A stretch of DNA of 64,000 nucleotides from contig NZ_RCTZ02000004.1 in assembly GCF_003667315.2 (NCBI RefSeq), positions 248,001-312,000 on the forward strand. The letters are read 5' to 3'. The notes under the pieces were generated by a model that worked only from the letters and a program-made list of their open reading frames with translations, was not told where the DNA came from and ran no database searches. The DNA is from Tropicibacter alexandrii. Lineage in GTDB: Bacteria > Pseudomonadota > Alphaproteobacteria > Rhodobacterales > Rhodobacteraceae. This document shows, piece after piece, positions 8,566-17,403 of the stretch (position 1 is its first letter; each line of letters begins with the position of its first letter). The translations under genes were made by a program, and so were the position numbers.

Positions 8566-11169
8566 CTAGAAGCGGTCGAGCAGCCGTTCGAGGTAGTTCC
8601 GTTCCTCTTCGGACCGATCCGCCTCACCGGAACGGCGGCGCAACTCGCCCAGCAATTCCTCGGCGCGGCGATACACGTCCTCGCCCTGCAACAGCCCCTC
8701 ATCGGTGCCGACCCGGCCCGAGGTGCCCTGATTGCGGCCCAGCGGGTCGCGTTGCTCTTGCGGATCACCCCCCTCGGCAAAGCCCTGCTCCCCGGCGCGC
8801 TGCTGCTGCGCCTGTTCCTGCATCGCCTCGCCCAGATTGCGCAGACCCTCGCGCAAGGCCTCCATCGCCTGGCTCTGCTGGTCGATGGCGCGGCCCAACT
8901 CGCCCTCGCGCAGCGCATCCTCGGCGCGGTCCATCGCGCCCTCGGCATCTTCGAGCGAGCGCATCGCGCGTTCGCCTGCCTCGGTTCCCTGACCGGGCAG
9001 GTTGCGGCGCTGGCGGGACAGCTCGTCGCGCAGGGCCTGCTGGCGATCCGCCAGCGAATCTTCCAGCGACTCGCCCCCTTGGCCCTCGGCCTGTTCGCCG
9101 CCCTGACCTTGACCGGGGCCTTGCTGACCCGGCTGTTGCTGGCCCTGTCCCGGGCCGGGCTGCTGGCCCGGCTGGTTCTGTTGACCCTGCTGCTGACCGG
9201 GTTGCTGGCCGTCCTGACCTTCGCCGCGGTTCAGATCGCGGAAGGCTTCGTCCGAGAGTTCCTGCTGATCGCGCAGGGTTTCCGACAGACCTTCCATGGC
9301 CTGCTCTCCGGGCGATTGACCGCCCTGACCCTGGCCTTGGGTGATCTGCATGTTCTCCATCATCTCCTGGAATTGGCGCATCGCCTCCATGGCTTCGTCC
9401 ATGCGGCCCTGTTCCATCAGTTCCTGAATCCGGTCCATCATGGCTTGGATGTCGTCCTGCGACATCTCGATCATGTTGTTCGGATCGCCCTGTTGCGGCT
9501 GCTCGCCGTTTTGTTCGGCCTGCCGCTGCTGCTCGCGGCTCAGCTGGCGCATGTAATCCTGCGTCGCCTCGCGCAATTCCTGCATCAGCTCGGCGATCTC
9601 GTCCTCGGAGGCACCGTTCCTCATCGCCTCTTCGAGCCGCTCTTGCGCGCGCTGCATCCGCTGGCGGGCATCCTCAAGATCGCCCTCTTCGAGTTCCAGC
9701 GCCAGATCCCACAGCGCCTGCGACAGCTCCTCGACCTGTGCATCGGTCAAACCGTATTCGGACAGGGACTCGATCCGGTCCAGCAGGGTGCGCAGGCGCA
9801 GCGCCTGCACGTCCTTGCGGAACAACTCGTCACCCCGGTTCGTCACGGCGCGCAGCACCTGCGCGATCATCGCGGCGTTGTCGCGGTTCCACAGCAGCGC
9901 CTGACGCTGCTCGATCACCGCCCGCGCCACCGGGTCAAAGAAGCGACGGCCCGGCAGGTTCAACGCCTCCGGTTCGCTCAGCGCCTGCTGCCCGCGCGCA
10001 TCCTCGACCGAGAGTTCCAGCTTGACCGGAAGGTTCGCCCAAGGGTGCTGCGAGAAATTGGCAACCAGCGGTTCACTGAACTCCGTCCGCCCGCCGGTGA
10101 CCGGCATCGGCAAGGGGACCTCCAGCACTTCTCGGGTCTCGGGCGCAATCGCGCGGCCATAGCGGCGGTCGACCGCGTCCAGATCCAGCACAAAGCGTGC
10201 CGTGCCGGCCACCACCCCGTGATCGTCCGAGGCATGGAATGGGATCGAGGATTCGCCCTCGTATTTGACTTCGATTTCGCCGTCGCGGCGCACGCTGGGG
10301 GCCTGATCGGGGATCATGGCGATCTGCCAGGCGCGCCCGCCCTCGCCGTCGATGGCCAGCCGGCCCGAGCGCAGCACGGCAAAGTCCTGAATGGTGGCGG
10401 CGGCGAGGTCTTCGGTCTGGTCGCGATCCGACACGTCCTCATCGATGCTCAACGCACCGACCTCGCCATAAAGCCGCAGAGCAATCTCGGACCCTTCGGG
10501 CACGTCCAGCGACGGGGCGGTGATGTCGTTCAGGTAAACCGTCGGTTTGCCCGTATAGCCGGGGGGCTGCATCCAGCCCTCCCATGTGGGACCGGTGGCC
10601 AGACCATCGCCACCGCCGCCCATGACGGCCACGGATTGCACGCTGCCGATGGAGCCGAATACCAGCGCGGTTGCCAGCGTCACAAGCCCGACATAGCGCA
10701 GCGCATAAGGGTCGGCGCGGTTCTGGCGCAGGTCCGGGGCAACGACACGGGCATTGTCGAGCGAGCGCAACATCCGCTGCCGATGCGCCGCCCAGACCGC
10801 GACCGAGGCATCGTCCTGCTTGCCGACGGCCTGACTGTCGAGAAGCGCTTGAAACGGATTGTTGGGCAGGGTGCCATCGACCCGGAACATCGCCTCGCGT
10901 CGTTTCGGCAGGCGAAAGCGCCGCACCCCCCAAATCGTCGCCGCGATGGCCAGAACGGCGAACACCCCGGCCAGCACCCAAAGCATGTCGATCCCGATCA
11001 GATCGTGCAGGCCCAGCATCAGCGCGCCGATGACAAGACAGATCAGCGTCCACAAGGGCCAGAACGCCCGGGCCACCTGTTCCGCCACCATGCCCAGATG
11101 GGTCAGCGTCAGGATATTGCTCAGACGTTCGCGCAGATCGGCGCTGAACAGCGACTTGTCATCAGGCAT
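8566..11169 (-). CDS. TIGR02302 / DUF4175-type conserved membrane protein
   Basis: 867 residues. Two N-terminal membrane segments (about residues 38-60 and 62-82) and a third near 165-185 precede a periplasmic beta-rich region of about 300 residues. A long charged helical region follows, then a Gln/Gly/Pro-rich low-complexity stretch (about residues 645-725, repeats of PGQQ and GQGQ) and a final helical coiled-coil-like tail. This layout is that of an alphaproteobacterial family of unknown function usually found next to lysA/argH, as here. It lies 39 bp downstream of lysA on the same strand and so is probably the last gene of the argH-lysA operon. Its topology suggests an envelope role; no enzymatic motif is seen. 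Confidence 0.85.
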   Translation of the reverse strand: MPDDKSLFSADLRERLSNILTLTHLGMVAEQVARAFWPLWTLICLVIGALMLGLHDLIGIDMLWVLAGVFAVLAIAATIWGVRRFRLPKRREAMFRVDGTLPNNPFQALLDSQAVGKQDDASVAVWAAHRQRMLRSLDNARVVAPDLRQNRADPYALRYVGLVTLATALVFGSIGSVQSVAVMGGGGDGLATGPTWEGWMQPPGYTGKPTVYLNDITAPSLDVPEGSEIALRLYGEVGALSIDEDVSDRDQTEDLAAATIQDFAVLRSGRLAIDGEGGRAWQIAMIPDQAPSVRRDGEIEVKYEGESSIPFHASDDHGVVAGTARFVLDLDAVDRRYGRAIAPETREVLEVPLPMPVTGGRTEFSEPLVANFSQHPWANLPVKLELSVEDARGQQALSEPEALNLPGRRFFDPVARAVIEQRQALLWNRDNAAMIAQVLRAVTNRGDELFRKDVQALRLRTLLDRIESLSEYGLTDAQVEELSQALWDLALELEEGDLEDARQRMQRAQERLEEAMRNGASEDEIAELMQELREATQDYMRQLSREQQRQAEQNGEQPQQGDPNNMIEMSQDDIQAMMDRIQELMEQGRMDEAMEAMRQFQEMMENMQITQGQGQGGQSPGEQAMEGLSETLRDQQELSDEAFRDLNRGEGQDGQQPGQQQGQQNQPGQQPGPGQGQQQPGQQGPGQGQGGEQAEGQGGESLEDSLADRQQALRDELSRQRRNLPGQGTEAGERAMRSLEDAEGAMDRAEDALREGELGRAIDQQSQAMEALREGLRNLGEAMQEQAQQQRAGEQGFAEGGDPQEQRDPLGRNQGTSGRVGTDEGLLQGEDVYRRAEELLGELRRRSGEADRSEEERNYLERLLDRF

Positions 11170-11208
11170 CTCAGGCTCCCGGTCGTGACCCCGGGCGCAG
11201 GATAGCGC

Positions 11209-12474
11209 CTAGAGCCATTCCGGAAGGTTATCGCGATTGATGATTTCGTCAAAGGTCGGGCGCGCCCGGATGACCGAGAATTGATCGTCTTTCACCAGAA
11301 CCTCGGGGATCAGGGGCCGGGTGTTGTATTCCGAGGACATCACCGCGCCATAGGCCCCGGCGCTGCGGAAGGCGACGAGGTCATCGGCCTGCAGCGGCGG
11401 CATTAGGCGCCCCTTGGCAAAGGTATCGCCGGTCTCGCAGACCGGGCCGACGATGTCATACGGCGTCAATTCGGTGGCGGCCTCGGGTTCGATCACGGGG
11501 ACGATCTCGTGATGCGCGTCGTACATGGCGGGGCGGATCAGGTCGTTCATCGCCGCATCCAGAATCAGGAAATCGCGCCCCTCGCCGTTCTTCACATAGA
11601 TCACCTTGCTGACGAGAATGCCGGCATTGCCGACGACCAAACGGCCCGGCTCGATCTCGATCTCGCAGCCCAGATGGCCCAGCGTGCGCTGGATCAGCGC
11701 GCCATAGTCGGAGGGCAGCGGCGGCGCCTCGTTGCTGCGCGCATAGGGGATGCCCAAGCCACCACCAAGGTCCAGACGGGTGATCTCGTGCCCGTCGGCG
11801 CGCAAGGCTTCGGTCAGGTCGGCGACCTTTTGATAGGCCTGTTCAAAGGGTTCGAGCTGGGTCAACTGGCTGCCGATATGCACGTCGATGCCGACGACCT
11901 TCAGCCCCGGCAGGCGGGCGGCCTCGGCATAGACCTCGCGGGCGCGGGAAATCGGAATGCCGAACTTGTTCTCGGACTTGCCGGTGGCGATTTTGGCGTG
12001 GGTCTTGGCATCGACATCGGGGTTCACACGGATGGTGATCGGGGCGACGGTGCCCAATTCGGTGGCGACCTGCGAAATCGCCCGCATCTCGGGTTCCGAT
12101 TCGACGTTGAACTGACGGATGCCGCCGGTCAGCGCGGCGCGGATTTCGTCCGCCGTCTTGCCGACACCGGAAAACACGATCCGCTCACCGGATACGCCTG
12201 CAGCAATCGCCCGGGCATATTCGCCGCCCGAGACCACATCCATCCCGGCGCCCTCTTGCGCCAAGGTCTTGAGGATCGCCTGATTGGACGCGGCCTTCAT
12301 CGCGTAGCAGACCAGATGCGGCCCCCAAGACAGCGCCTCGTCAAACAGACGGAAGTGGCGGACGAGCGTGGCGGTCGAATACAGGTAGAAGGGCGTGCCG
12401 ACCGTTGCTGCGATCTCGGCTATGGAGACGTCTTCGGCGCGCAGCGTGCCGTCCTGATAGATGAAATGGTCCAA
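11209..12474 (-). CDS. lysA: Diaminopimelate decarboxylase
   Basis: Catalyses the last step of lysine synthesis, meso-DAP to L-lysine, with PLP in a fold-III barrel. 421 residues, normal size. Seen: AMKAASNQAIL with the PLP-binding Lys, VDVHIGSQL-type segment (GIDVHIGSQLTQ), the glycine loop LDLGGGLGIPY, EPGRLVVGNAG, and GPVCETGDTFA with the active-site Cys. The start is the TTG at 12474: GAGGAG lies 6 nt upstream, the reading matches family N-termini (DHFIYQDG...), and no suitable ATG exists. It sits in the operon argH - lipoprotein - DUF2834 - lysA. A paired inverted repeat lies just upstream. Confidence 0.95.
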   Translation of the reverse strand: MDHFIYQDGTLRAEDVSIAEIAATVGTPFYLYSTATLVRHFRLFDEALSWGPHLVCYAMKAASNQAILKTLAQEGAGMDVVSGGEYARAIAAGVSGERIVFSGVGKTADEIRAALTGGIRQFNVESEPEMRAISQVATELGTVAPITIRVNPDVDAKTHAKIATGKSENKFGIPISRAREVYAEAARLPGLKVVGIDVHIGSQLTQLEPFEQAYQKVADLTEALRADGHEITRLDLGGGLGIPYARSNEAPPLPSDYGALIQRTLGHLGCEIEIEPGRLVVGNAGILVSKVIYVKNGEGRDFLILDAAMNDLIRPAMYDAHHEIVPVIEPEAATELTPYDIVGPVCETGDTFAKGRLMPPLQADDLVAFRSAGAYGAVMSSEYNTRPLIPEVLVKDDQFSVIRARPTFDEIINRDNLPEWL

Positions 12475-12529
12475 GGCGGTCTCCTCGCGCGGTTTGCGCC
12501 GATGTAGCGCAGCTGTCCGGCGGTGGGAA

Positions 12530-12652
12530 GGGGGCGCTGCCCCCTCGGCCTTCGGCCTCACCCCCGAGGTATTTTGAGACCAAAGAAGATGCTGCGACGG
12601 TCTGAGCTTCTTTGGTCCACAAATACCTCGGGGGTTTGGGGGCAGCGCCCCC
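12530..12652. repeat. Two head-to-head copies of a dispersed GC-hairpin repeat upstream of lysA
   Basis: Copy 1 (12530-12588, plus orientation): hairpin GGGGGC-GCT-GCCCCC, then a short GGCC-TTC-GGCC stem, then CCCCCGAGGTATTTT and ACCAAAGAAG. Copy 2 (12607-12652) is the reverse complement layout: CTTCTTTGGT, AAATACCTCGGGGG, then GGGGGCAGCGCCCCC. The facing arms make a large imperfect palindrome between the DUF2834 stop and the lysA start. Related single copies lie at 50072-50130 and 60553-60613. It may act as a terminator or processing site between operon genes. Confidence 0.8.
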
Positions 12653-12660
12653 AAGGCGAT

Positions 12661-12972
12661 TCAGATCGGCCGGGAGCGGAAGAAGAGGTAGAGCGGCAGG
12701 CCGCAACTGACTCCGATCAGGAAGGTGGCCGGGATGGCCAGCAGGGCGAGCCAGTTGCGGCGCACCGCGACCTCGGCCAAAATCCAAAGCGTCAGGGTGA
12801 TGGCAGCGATGGTCAGATCCCAGGTCAGGCCGGTGGTGGAGTCGTTGACATACCACGCATCGATCATCAGCCCGATGTCCCAGTTGTTGGCCATCAGGTA
12901 CTGCGAGAAGTAATACATCGGATGCACCGCGCCCCAGAAGGCGAGCGCCAGCCAGAGTGCGCGCAGCAGCAT
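12661..12972 (-). CDS. DUF2834-like small membrane protein
   Basis: 103 residues with three predicted membrane helices (about residues 2-22, 48-68 and 74-94). The pattern MYYFSQYLMANNWDIGLMIDAWYVNDSTTGLTWDL..., with a short hydrophilic loop after helix 1, is that of the DUF2834 family, which has no known function. The ATG at 12972 overlaps the lipoprotein stop codon (TGATG), so it is translationally coupled to it. A longer in-frame extension upstream would run through the lipoprotein gene and is not credible. Part of the argH-lysA operon. Confidence 0.8.
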   Translation of the reverse strand: MLLRALWLALAFWGAVHPMYYFSQYLMANNWDIGLMIDAWYVNDSTTGLTWDLTIAAITLTLWILAEVAVRRNWLALLAIPATFLIGVSCGLPLYLFFRSRPI

Positions 12973-13103
12973 CAGCCGGTGATCCCGATTTCGGCTTTGC
13001 CGGTGATGGAGATGCCGGGTTTCGGCGCATCCGGGCGTTCGGGTTCGCCATCCGCGCCGCAAGCGGCGAGGGTCAGCAGGGCAATTGCGGCGATGTATTT
13101 CAT
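12972..13103 (-). CDS. Small lipoprotein (43 residues), positional analogue of LptM/LppL
   Basis: Very short gene. The product starts [20 protein letters not shown]: a lipobox LAAC with lipidated Cys at residue 15 and a 28-residue Pro/Lys-containing mature chain ending [11 protein letters not shown]. The ATG overlaps the argH stop by 4 bp (ATGA) and its stop overlaps the next start. In gammaproteobacteria a tiny lipoprotein (LptM/YifL, LppL) is encoded beside lysA/dapF; the setting here is similar, but the mature CGLKGPLYLP motif of LptM is absent. Probably an outer-membrane-anchored peptide; function not established. Confidence 0.75.
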   Translation of the reverse strand: MKYIAAIALLTLAACGADGEPERPDAPKPGISITGKAEIGITG

Positions 13104-14488
13104 ACCAATTCCTTCCAGCGGGCCACCTGTTCGCGCACGCGGGCGGGGGCGGTGCCGCCATAGCTCATCCGGCTTGCGACGGAATTATGCACGCCGAGCA
13201 CGTCAAAGATACCCATCGTGATCGTGTCCTTAACCGATTTCATGTCTTCGAGGCTCAGGTCGGGCAGGTCGCAGCCTTTCTGCTCGGCCATGGCGACCAG
13301 CGCGCCGGTGACGTGATGCGCCTCGCGGAAGGGCAGGCCGGTTTCGCGCACCAGCCAATCGGCGAGGTCGGTGGCGGTGCTGAAGCCGCTGGAGGCGGCG
13401 GCCTCAAGCTGGGGCGTGTTGGCGGTCATGTCCTTGACCATGCCTTCCATCGCGGCCAGCGCCAGCATCCAGTTGTCGGCAGCGTCAAAGACCTGTTCCT
13501 TGTCTTCCTGCATGTCCTTGGAATAGGCGAGCGGCAGCCCCTTCATCACCATCATCAGCGCGACATTGGCGCCAAAGATGCGCCCGATCTTGGCGCGGAT
13601 CAGTTCTGCGGCGTCGGGGTTCTTCTTCTGCGGCATGATGGACGAGCCGGTCGAGAAGCGGTCCGACAGGGTGACAAAGCGGAACTGGGCCGACGACCAG
13701 ATCACCAGTTCCTCGGCAAAGCGGGAGAGGTGCATCGCGCTGATGCTGGCGACCGACAGGAACTCAATGGCGAAGTCGCGCGCCGACACGGCGTCGAGGC
13801 TGTTCGCCATCGGGCGGTCGAAGCCCAGCGCCTCGGCCGTCATGTGGCGGTCGATGGGGAAGCCCGTGCCCGCCAGCGCCGCCGCACCAAGGGGCGATTC
13901 GTTCATGCGCACACGCGCATCGCGGACACGGGACAGGTCACGCCCGAACATTTCCACATAGGCCATCATGTGATGGCCCCATGTCACCGGCTGCGCGGTT
14001 TGCAGATGGGTGAAGCCGGGCATGACCCAATCCGCCCCTGCCTCGGCCTGCGCCAGAAGCGCACGGATCAGGGCCAGCAGGCCTTGTTCGGCGGCGTCCA
14101 ATTGGTCGCGCACCCACAGGCGGAAATCCGTCGCCACTTGGTCGTTCCGGGACCGACCCGTGTGCAGACGCCCCGCCGGTTCGCCGATCACCTCTTTCAG
14201 GCGGGCCTCGACATTCATGTGGATGTCTTCCAGCGCGGTGGAAAATTCGAACGTGCCGCCTTCGATCTCTGACAAGACCGTGAGCAAACCTTCCCGAATG
14301 GCCTTTGCGTCGCTATCACTTATGATGCCCTGCGCGGCCAACATCGCGGCGTGGGCCCTCGACCCGGCGATATCCTGTGCCGCCATCCGCTGATCGTATC
14401 CGATCGAGGCGTTGATCGCCTCCATGATCGCGTCCGGCCCGGCGGCAAAGCGGCCGCCCCACATCTGGTTCGAGGTCTTGTCCGACAT
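13100..14488 (-). CDS. argH: Argininosuccinate lyase
   Basis: Cleaves argininosuccinate to arginine and fumarate; cytoplasmic tetramer of the fumarase/aspartase superfamily. 462 residues, normal length. Seen: MWGGRFA at the N-terminus, [18 protein letters not shown] (family signature with the THxxRSRND-like segment), [14 protein letters not shown] with the catalytic His, and the mobile signature [12 protein letters not shown] with the catalytic Ser. The ATG at 14488 is preceded by GAAGGA. First gene of the leftward operon argH - lipoprotein - DUF2834 - lysA - TIGR02302; divergent from the TlpA gene with only 21 bp between. Confidence 0.97.
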   Translation of the reverse strand: MSDKTSNQMWGGRFAAGPDAIMEAINASIGYDQRMAAQDIAGSRAHAAMLAAQGIISDSDAKAIREGLLTVLSEIEGGTFEFSTALEDIHMNVEARLKEVIGEPAGRLHTGRSRNDQVATDFRLWVRDQLDAAEQGLLALIRALLAQAEAGADWVMPGFTHLQTAQPVTWGHHMMAYVEMFGRDLSRVRDARVRMNESPLGAAALAGTGFPIDRHMTAEALGFDRPMANSLDAVSARDFAIEFLSVASISAMHLSRFAEELVIWSSAQFRFVTLSDRFSTGSSIMPQKKNPDAAELIRAKIGRIFGANVALMMVMKGLPLAYSKDMQEDKEQVFDAADNWMLALAAMEGMVKDMTANTPQLEAAASSGFSTATDLADWLVRETGLPFREAHHVTGALVAMAEQKGCDLPDLSLEDMKSVKDTITMGIFDVLGVHNSVASRMSYGGTAPARVREQVARWKELV

Positions 14489-14509
14489 ATCGCGTCCTTC
14501 GGAGGGAAT

Positions 14510-15073
14510 ATGAAAAATCTTTGTCTTGCGGCTCTGTATACCGGCCTGCTGGCGCTTGCAAATCCGGGGCTGGCCGATGTCGACGCGGCCAAGGCCGCCG
14601 TGGCCGGTGACATGAAGAAGCTGAGCTTCTCCGACCCGCAAGAGATGGGCGATGGCGCGTTCATCAGTTTCGAAGGCGAACCGATGAACATCGCCGACAG
14701 CAATGGCAAATGGCGGCTGGTGAATTTCTGGGCGACATGGTGTGCGCCCTGTCGGCATGAAATGCCGATGCTGTCCGAGTTGCAGGCCGAGATGGGCGGG
14801 GATGCGTTCGAGGTCATCACCATCGCCACGTCCCGCAACGCGCCACTCAAGATGAAGGCGTTCTTCGACGAGATCGGCGTCGACAACCTGCCGCTGCACC
14901 GCGATCCGCAAAGCCAGTTGGCCCGCCAGATCGGGGTGATGGGCCTGCCGGTGACGCTGATCCTGAACCCCGAGGGGCAAGAGGTGGCGCGGCTGACCGG
15001 AGACGCCGATTGGGCCTCGGACGAGGCGAAGGCGGTGATTTCCGCGCTGATCGGATCGCAGCCTGACAGCTGA
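14510..15073 (+). CDS. TlpA-family periplasmic thiol:disulfide oxidoreductase
   Basis: 187 residues. A hydrophobic signal segment [22 protein letters not shown] precedes a thioredoxin domain with the active site WCAPC in [15 protein letters not shown], and the cis-Pro segment GLPVTLIL near residue 145. TlpA-like proteins reduce periplasmic disulfides, for example in cytochrome oxidase or cytochrome c assembly. The Cys at residue 5 is probably not a lipobox; the signal is more likely cleaved after LADV or acts as an anchor. The ATG at 14510 has GGAGGG 4 nt upstream. Divergent from argH and followed by a strong terminator. Confidence 0.9.
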   Translation: MKNLCLAALYTGLLALANPGLADVDAAKAAVAGDMKKLSFSDPQEMGDGAFISFEGEPMNIADSNGKWRLVNFWATWCAPCRHEMPMLSELQAEMGGDAFEVITIATSRNAPLKMKAFFDEIGVDNLPLHRDPQSQLARQIGVMGLPVTLILNPEGQEVARLTGDADWASDEAKAVISALIGSQPDS

Positions 15074-15092
15074 AACGGTTGTGGAAAACGGG

Positions 15093-15124
15093 AAAGGGGC
15101 GGCCCGGAGAGGAGCCGCCCCTTT
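15093..15124 (+). terminator. Intrinsic terminator after the TlpA gene
   Basis: AAAGGGGCGGC / GCCGCCCCTTT, an 11-bp perfect stem with a 10-nt loop that ends in TTTG, 19 bp after the stop codon. Confidence 0.85.
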
Positions 15125-15130
15125 GTCCTT

Positions 15131-15214
15131 GGGCGCTGGAGAGAGAGAAGAGAGAGACAGCGCCCTGAGAGAGTGAGAGATCTGAGCGAGAGAGCAGAGA
15201 GAGAGTTTCGAGAG
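15131..15214. repeat. GA-rich purine tract with an embedded hairpin
   Basis: About 75 bp made mostly of GAGA repeats on the plus strand. GGGCGCTG at 15131-15138 and CAGCGCCC at 15158-15165 form an 8-bp stem whose loop is GA-repeat. It lies between a terminator and the 3' end of a convergent gene. It may serve as the terminator of that gene (C/T-rich on its strand) or be a simple-sequence tract. No coding potential is seen. Confidence 0.7.
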
Positions 15215-15218
15215 ACCT

Positions 15219-15755
15219 TCAGTTCATGGCGATGCGGGTGCGCTTGACCTTGCGCTTTTTCTTGCCCTTGGCCTGCACCCAGCCGCCCTCCGACGCGCCC
15301 AGCGTGTCCAGTGACAGAACGCCTTCCCGCTCCATCCCGTTCAGGCCGTATTCGGTGTAGCGCAGACCGTTGCGGGTCGGCTCTGTCACGCGGACCTTGC
15401 GCTCGGCAAAGCCATCGGGATGCGTAACGACATACGAACATTCCCCCAAAACCCGGGCGCAGTTATGCGGGGCAAAGCGGGTCACGGCACCATCCGCCGC
15501 GATGCTTTCCACCACGTTGCCCGTCGCGGTCACCTTGTAGCTGCCAAGAAAACCTGCGTTTTGTCCCTGACCCTCGAACACGTCGAAGACGTGCAGCATG
15601 CCATCGAAGCCGCGCTTGACATGGCTGGTGGCCGACACGCGATCCTTCATGACCATGACCGATCCCGCACCCAGACGATCCACCTTCCAGGTGATGTCCG
15701 CATGGGCCGCAACTGCTGTGAAAGACAGGGCGAGGGCGATCATGATGTGGCGCAT
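15219..15755 (-). CDS. Hypothetical exported protein
   Basis: 178 residues. The signal peptide is [19 protein letters not shown] with cleavage before DITW. The mature protein is beta-rich ([17 protein letters not shown]..., [17 protein letters not shown]) with one likely disulfide pair (CARVLGEC). The C-terminus is strongly basic ([16 protein letters not shown]). I do not recognise the family. The start at 15755 is chosen because the signal peptide begins there and GGAGAG lies upstream; an in-frame upstream extension is not signal-like. A 17-bp palindrome lies 40 bp upstream of the start. Confidence 0.75.
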   Translation of the reverse strand: MRHIMIALALSFTAVAAHADITWKVDRLGAGSVMVMKDRVSATSHVKRGFDGMLHVFDVFEGQGQNAGFLGSYKVTATGNVVESIAADGAVTRFAPHNCARVLGECSYVVTHPDGFAERKVRVTEPTRNGLRYTEYGLNGMEREGVLSLDTLGASEGGWVQAKGKKKRKVKRTRIAMN

Positions 15756-16086
15756 TGTCTGCTCTCCGGGTCGTCGGCCCCCACCGACATGAATAGATTT
15801 GGGCCAAATCTGGGCGCGGTGCAACGCTTTCGTGCCACAATCCCGTCATTGTCCCCGGCTGGCGTGGCAATGCGGAGTTATACGAAAAACCGTTTCCGTG
15901 ATCTCGCGCAATACGGCGGGCATCCGGTCGAATCGCGTGTGAATTCGGGCAAAAACATGGGCGGTCCGGCGGTCAAACGCGCGAATCATGACCGGGGGCT
16001 TTCGGCTTTGCGGCGCAAATGTGACGCAACGCGCCCCTTTGACAGGCTGCCCGCCGCGCGCAAGACTCCGATCCAGGAGGAGACAC
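15756..16086. other. 331-bp intergenic region
   Basis: No convincing gene. It contains a 17-bp palindrome AGATTTGG-G-CCAAATCT at 15795-15811, 40 bp upstream of the leftward exported-protein gene, which could be an operator. The remainder carries the ribosome-binding site of the rightward gene (AGGAGGAGA). A reading frame open through 15870-16397 has no start signal and crosses the next gene in another frame. Confidence 0.5.
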
Positions 16087-16491
16087 ATGCCGCTGCATTG
16101 GCTTGTCATCTTGGTCGTGACCGGTATCGCCGGGATCGCCCTGATCACGCATCGGCTGGGCTGGTCCGCGCCGCGCCGCTTCACGACCGAGGCCGAGGCC
16201 CGCGCCGCATGGGCGCGCGAGTTCCCGGACCTGCCCGCAGGTACGGTCGCCCTGACACGGCAAGGCGCGGCGGCGCTGGTGATGACGGCGCAGGGGCCGG
16301 GGCTGGTTTGGCCGATGGGGGCGGACAGCGCGGCGCGGCTGCTGACCGGGGCCAAGGCGCGACCGACGACAAAGGGGCTGGATCTGCACTTGCCTGACCC
16401 GTCCGCGCCGCATCTGCGGCTGGTGCTCGACCCGGACGAGGTCAAATCCTGGGCGCGCGTCATAGACGGAGGAGACACATGGCTGAGCTGA
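16087..16491 (+). CDS. Hypothetical membrane-anchored protein
   Basis: 134 residues. One N-terminal membrane helix (MPLHWLVILVVTGIAGIALI), then a soluble domain of about 110 residues with no motif I recognise. The start at 16087 has an excellent GGAGGAGA 6 nt upstream. Its last 13 bp overlap the sterol-desaturase-like gene, whose own ribosome-binding site and start (GGAGGAGACACATG) repeat the same 14 bases as this gene's. The two genes are surely co-translated, so it may assist the membrane hydroxylase; this is inference from position only. Confidence 0.7.
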   Translation: MPLHWLVILVVTGIAGIALITHRLGWSAPRRFTTEAEARAAWAREFPDLPAGTVALTRQGAAALVMTAQGPGLVWPMGADSAARLLTGAKARPTTKGLDLHLPDPSAPHLRLVLDPDEVKSWARVIDGGDTWLS

Positions 16492-17402
16492 GCTACCCTG
16501 ACGTGACGCAACTGGCGGTGCCCGTGTTCATCGCGGCGATCCTCATCGAGGTCTGGTGGATTTCATCGAAGAAGCGCGGCGGCCGGTACGAGACACGGGA
16601 TGCGGTCACGTCGCTGATCATGGGCGCGGGCAGCGTCGTGGCAGGTATTCTGCTGGGCTTTGTCGCGTGGGGGTTCTTCAGCGCGCTGTGGGCCGTGACG
16701 CCGTTGGACCTCGGGACATCGGTCTGGGTGATCGCGCTGTGTTTCGTGCTGGACGACCTGCGTTACTACTGGGTGCACCGGTTCGGGCACCGGGTGCGCT
16801 GGGTCTGGGCGAGCCATGTGAACCACCATTCCAGCCAGCATTACAACCTGACCACGGCGCTGCGACAGACATGGACGGGCACGTTCACCTTCATGATGGT
16901 GCTGCGCGCGCCGCTGATCCTGCTGGGGTTCCACCCGGCCATGGTGCTGTTCGTGGGCGGGCTGAACCTGATCTACCAGTTCTGGATTCACACCGAGGCG
17001 ATCACCAAGATGCCGCGTTGGTTCGAGGCGGTGATGAACACGCCGTCGCATCACCGCGTTCATCACGGGCGCAATGCGCGCTATCTGGATGCGAATTATG
17101 CCGGTGTGTTTATCGTCTGGGACAAGATGTTCGGGACATTCGTGCCGGAGCAGGACGAAAAGGTGGATTACGGCCTTGTTCGCAATATCGGCACGTTCAA
17201 CCCGCTTCGCGTGGCCTTCCACGAATGGCAGGGCATCTGGCGTGACGTGACCCAACAGGGTCTGACATGGCGCGAGCGGCTGATGTATTGCGTCGCTCCG
17301 CCGGGCTGGAGCCATGACGGATCGCGCGACACCTCCGAGACGATCAAGGCCAAGCATCTGGCCCGCAATCCGCAGGACAAGGGCACGCCCGGGTTTTCCT
17401 GA
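16479..17402 (+). CDS. Sterol desaturase / fatty-acid hydroxylase superfamily membrane protein
   Basis: A 307-residue integral membrane di-iron protein. Hydrophobic segments lie near residues 10-28, 45-70, 78-95 and 135-165. The histidine clusters of the superfamily are present: HRFGH, HVNHHSSQHYN and HHRVHHGRN. These bind two irons and hydroxylate or desaturate lipid chains or sterol/hopanoid/carotenoid-like substrates. The actual substrate is unknown. Co-transcribed with the upstream small membrane protein. The stop codon is followed within 2 bp by a 26-bp palindromic repeat that may terminate transcription. Confidence 0.9.
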   Translation: MAELSYPDVTQLAVPVFIAAILIEVWWISSKKRGGRYETRDAVTSLIMGAGSVVAGILLGFVAWGFFSALWAVTPLDLGTSVWVIALCFVLDDLRYYWVHRFGHRVRWVWASHVNHHSSQHYNLTTALRQTWTGTFTFMMVLRAPLILLGFHPAMVLFVGGLNLIYQFWIHTEAITKMPRWFEAVMNTPSHHRVHHGRNARYLDANYAGVFIVWDKMFGTFVPEQDEKVDYGLVRNIGTFNPLRVAFHEWQGIWRDVTQQGLTWRERLMYCVAPPGWSHDGSRDTSETIKAKHLARNPQDKGTPGFS

Positions 17403-17403
17403 G

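Noticed and set aside
8551-11205. Open frame of 884 codons on the plus strand, opposite the TIGR02302 gene
   Set aside because: Antisense shadow: high GC leaves few stops, the composition is Leu/Ala/Arg-rich without domains, and the minus-strand protein has a recognisable family layout.
12475-12654. N-terminal extension of lysA to base 12654
   Set aside because: The extension reads through the dispersed repeat and is low-complexity; the TTG at 12474 has an ideal ribosome-binding site and the family N-terminus.
15131-15214. Possible CRISPR-like or tandem repeat array
   Set aside because: No fixed repeat unit or spacers; it is simple GA sequence.
15420-16397. Plus-strand open frame of 325 codons
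   Set aside because: Crosses two genes in wrong frames, has no ribosome-binding site and no family resemblance.
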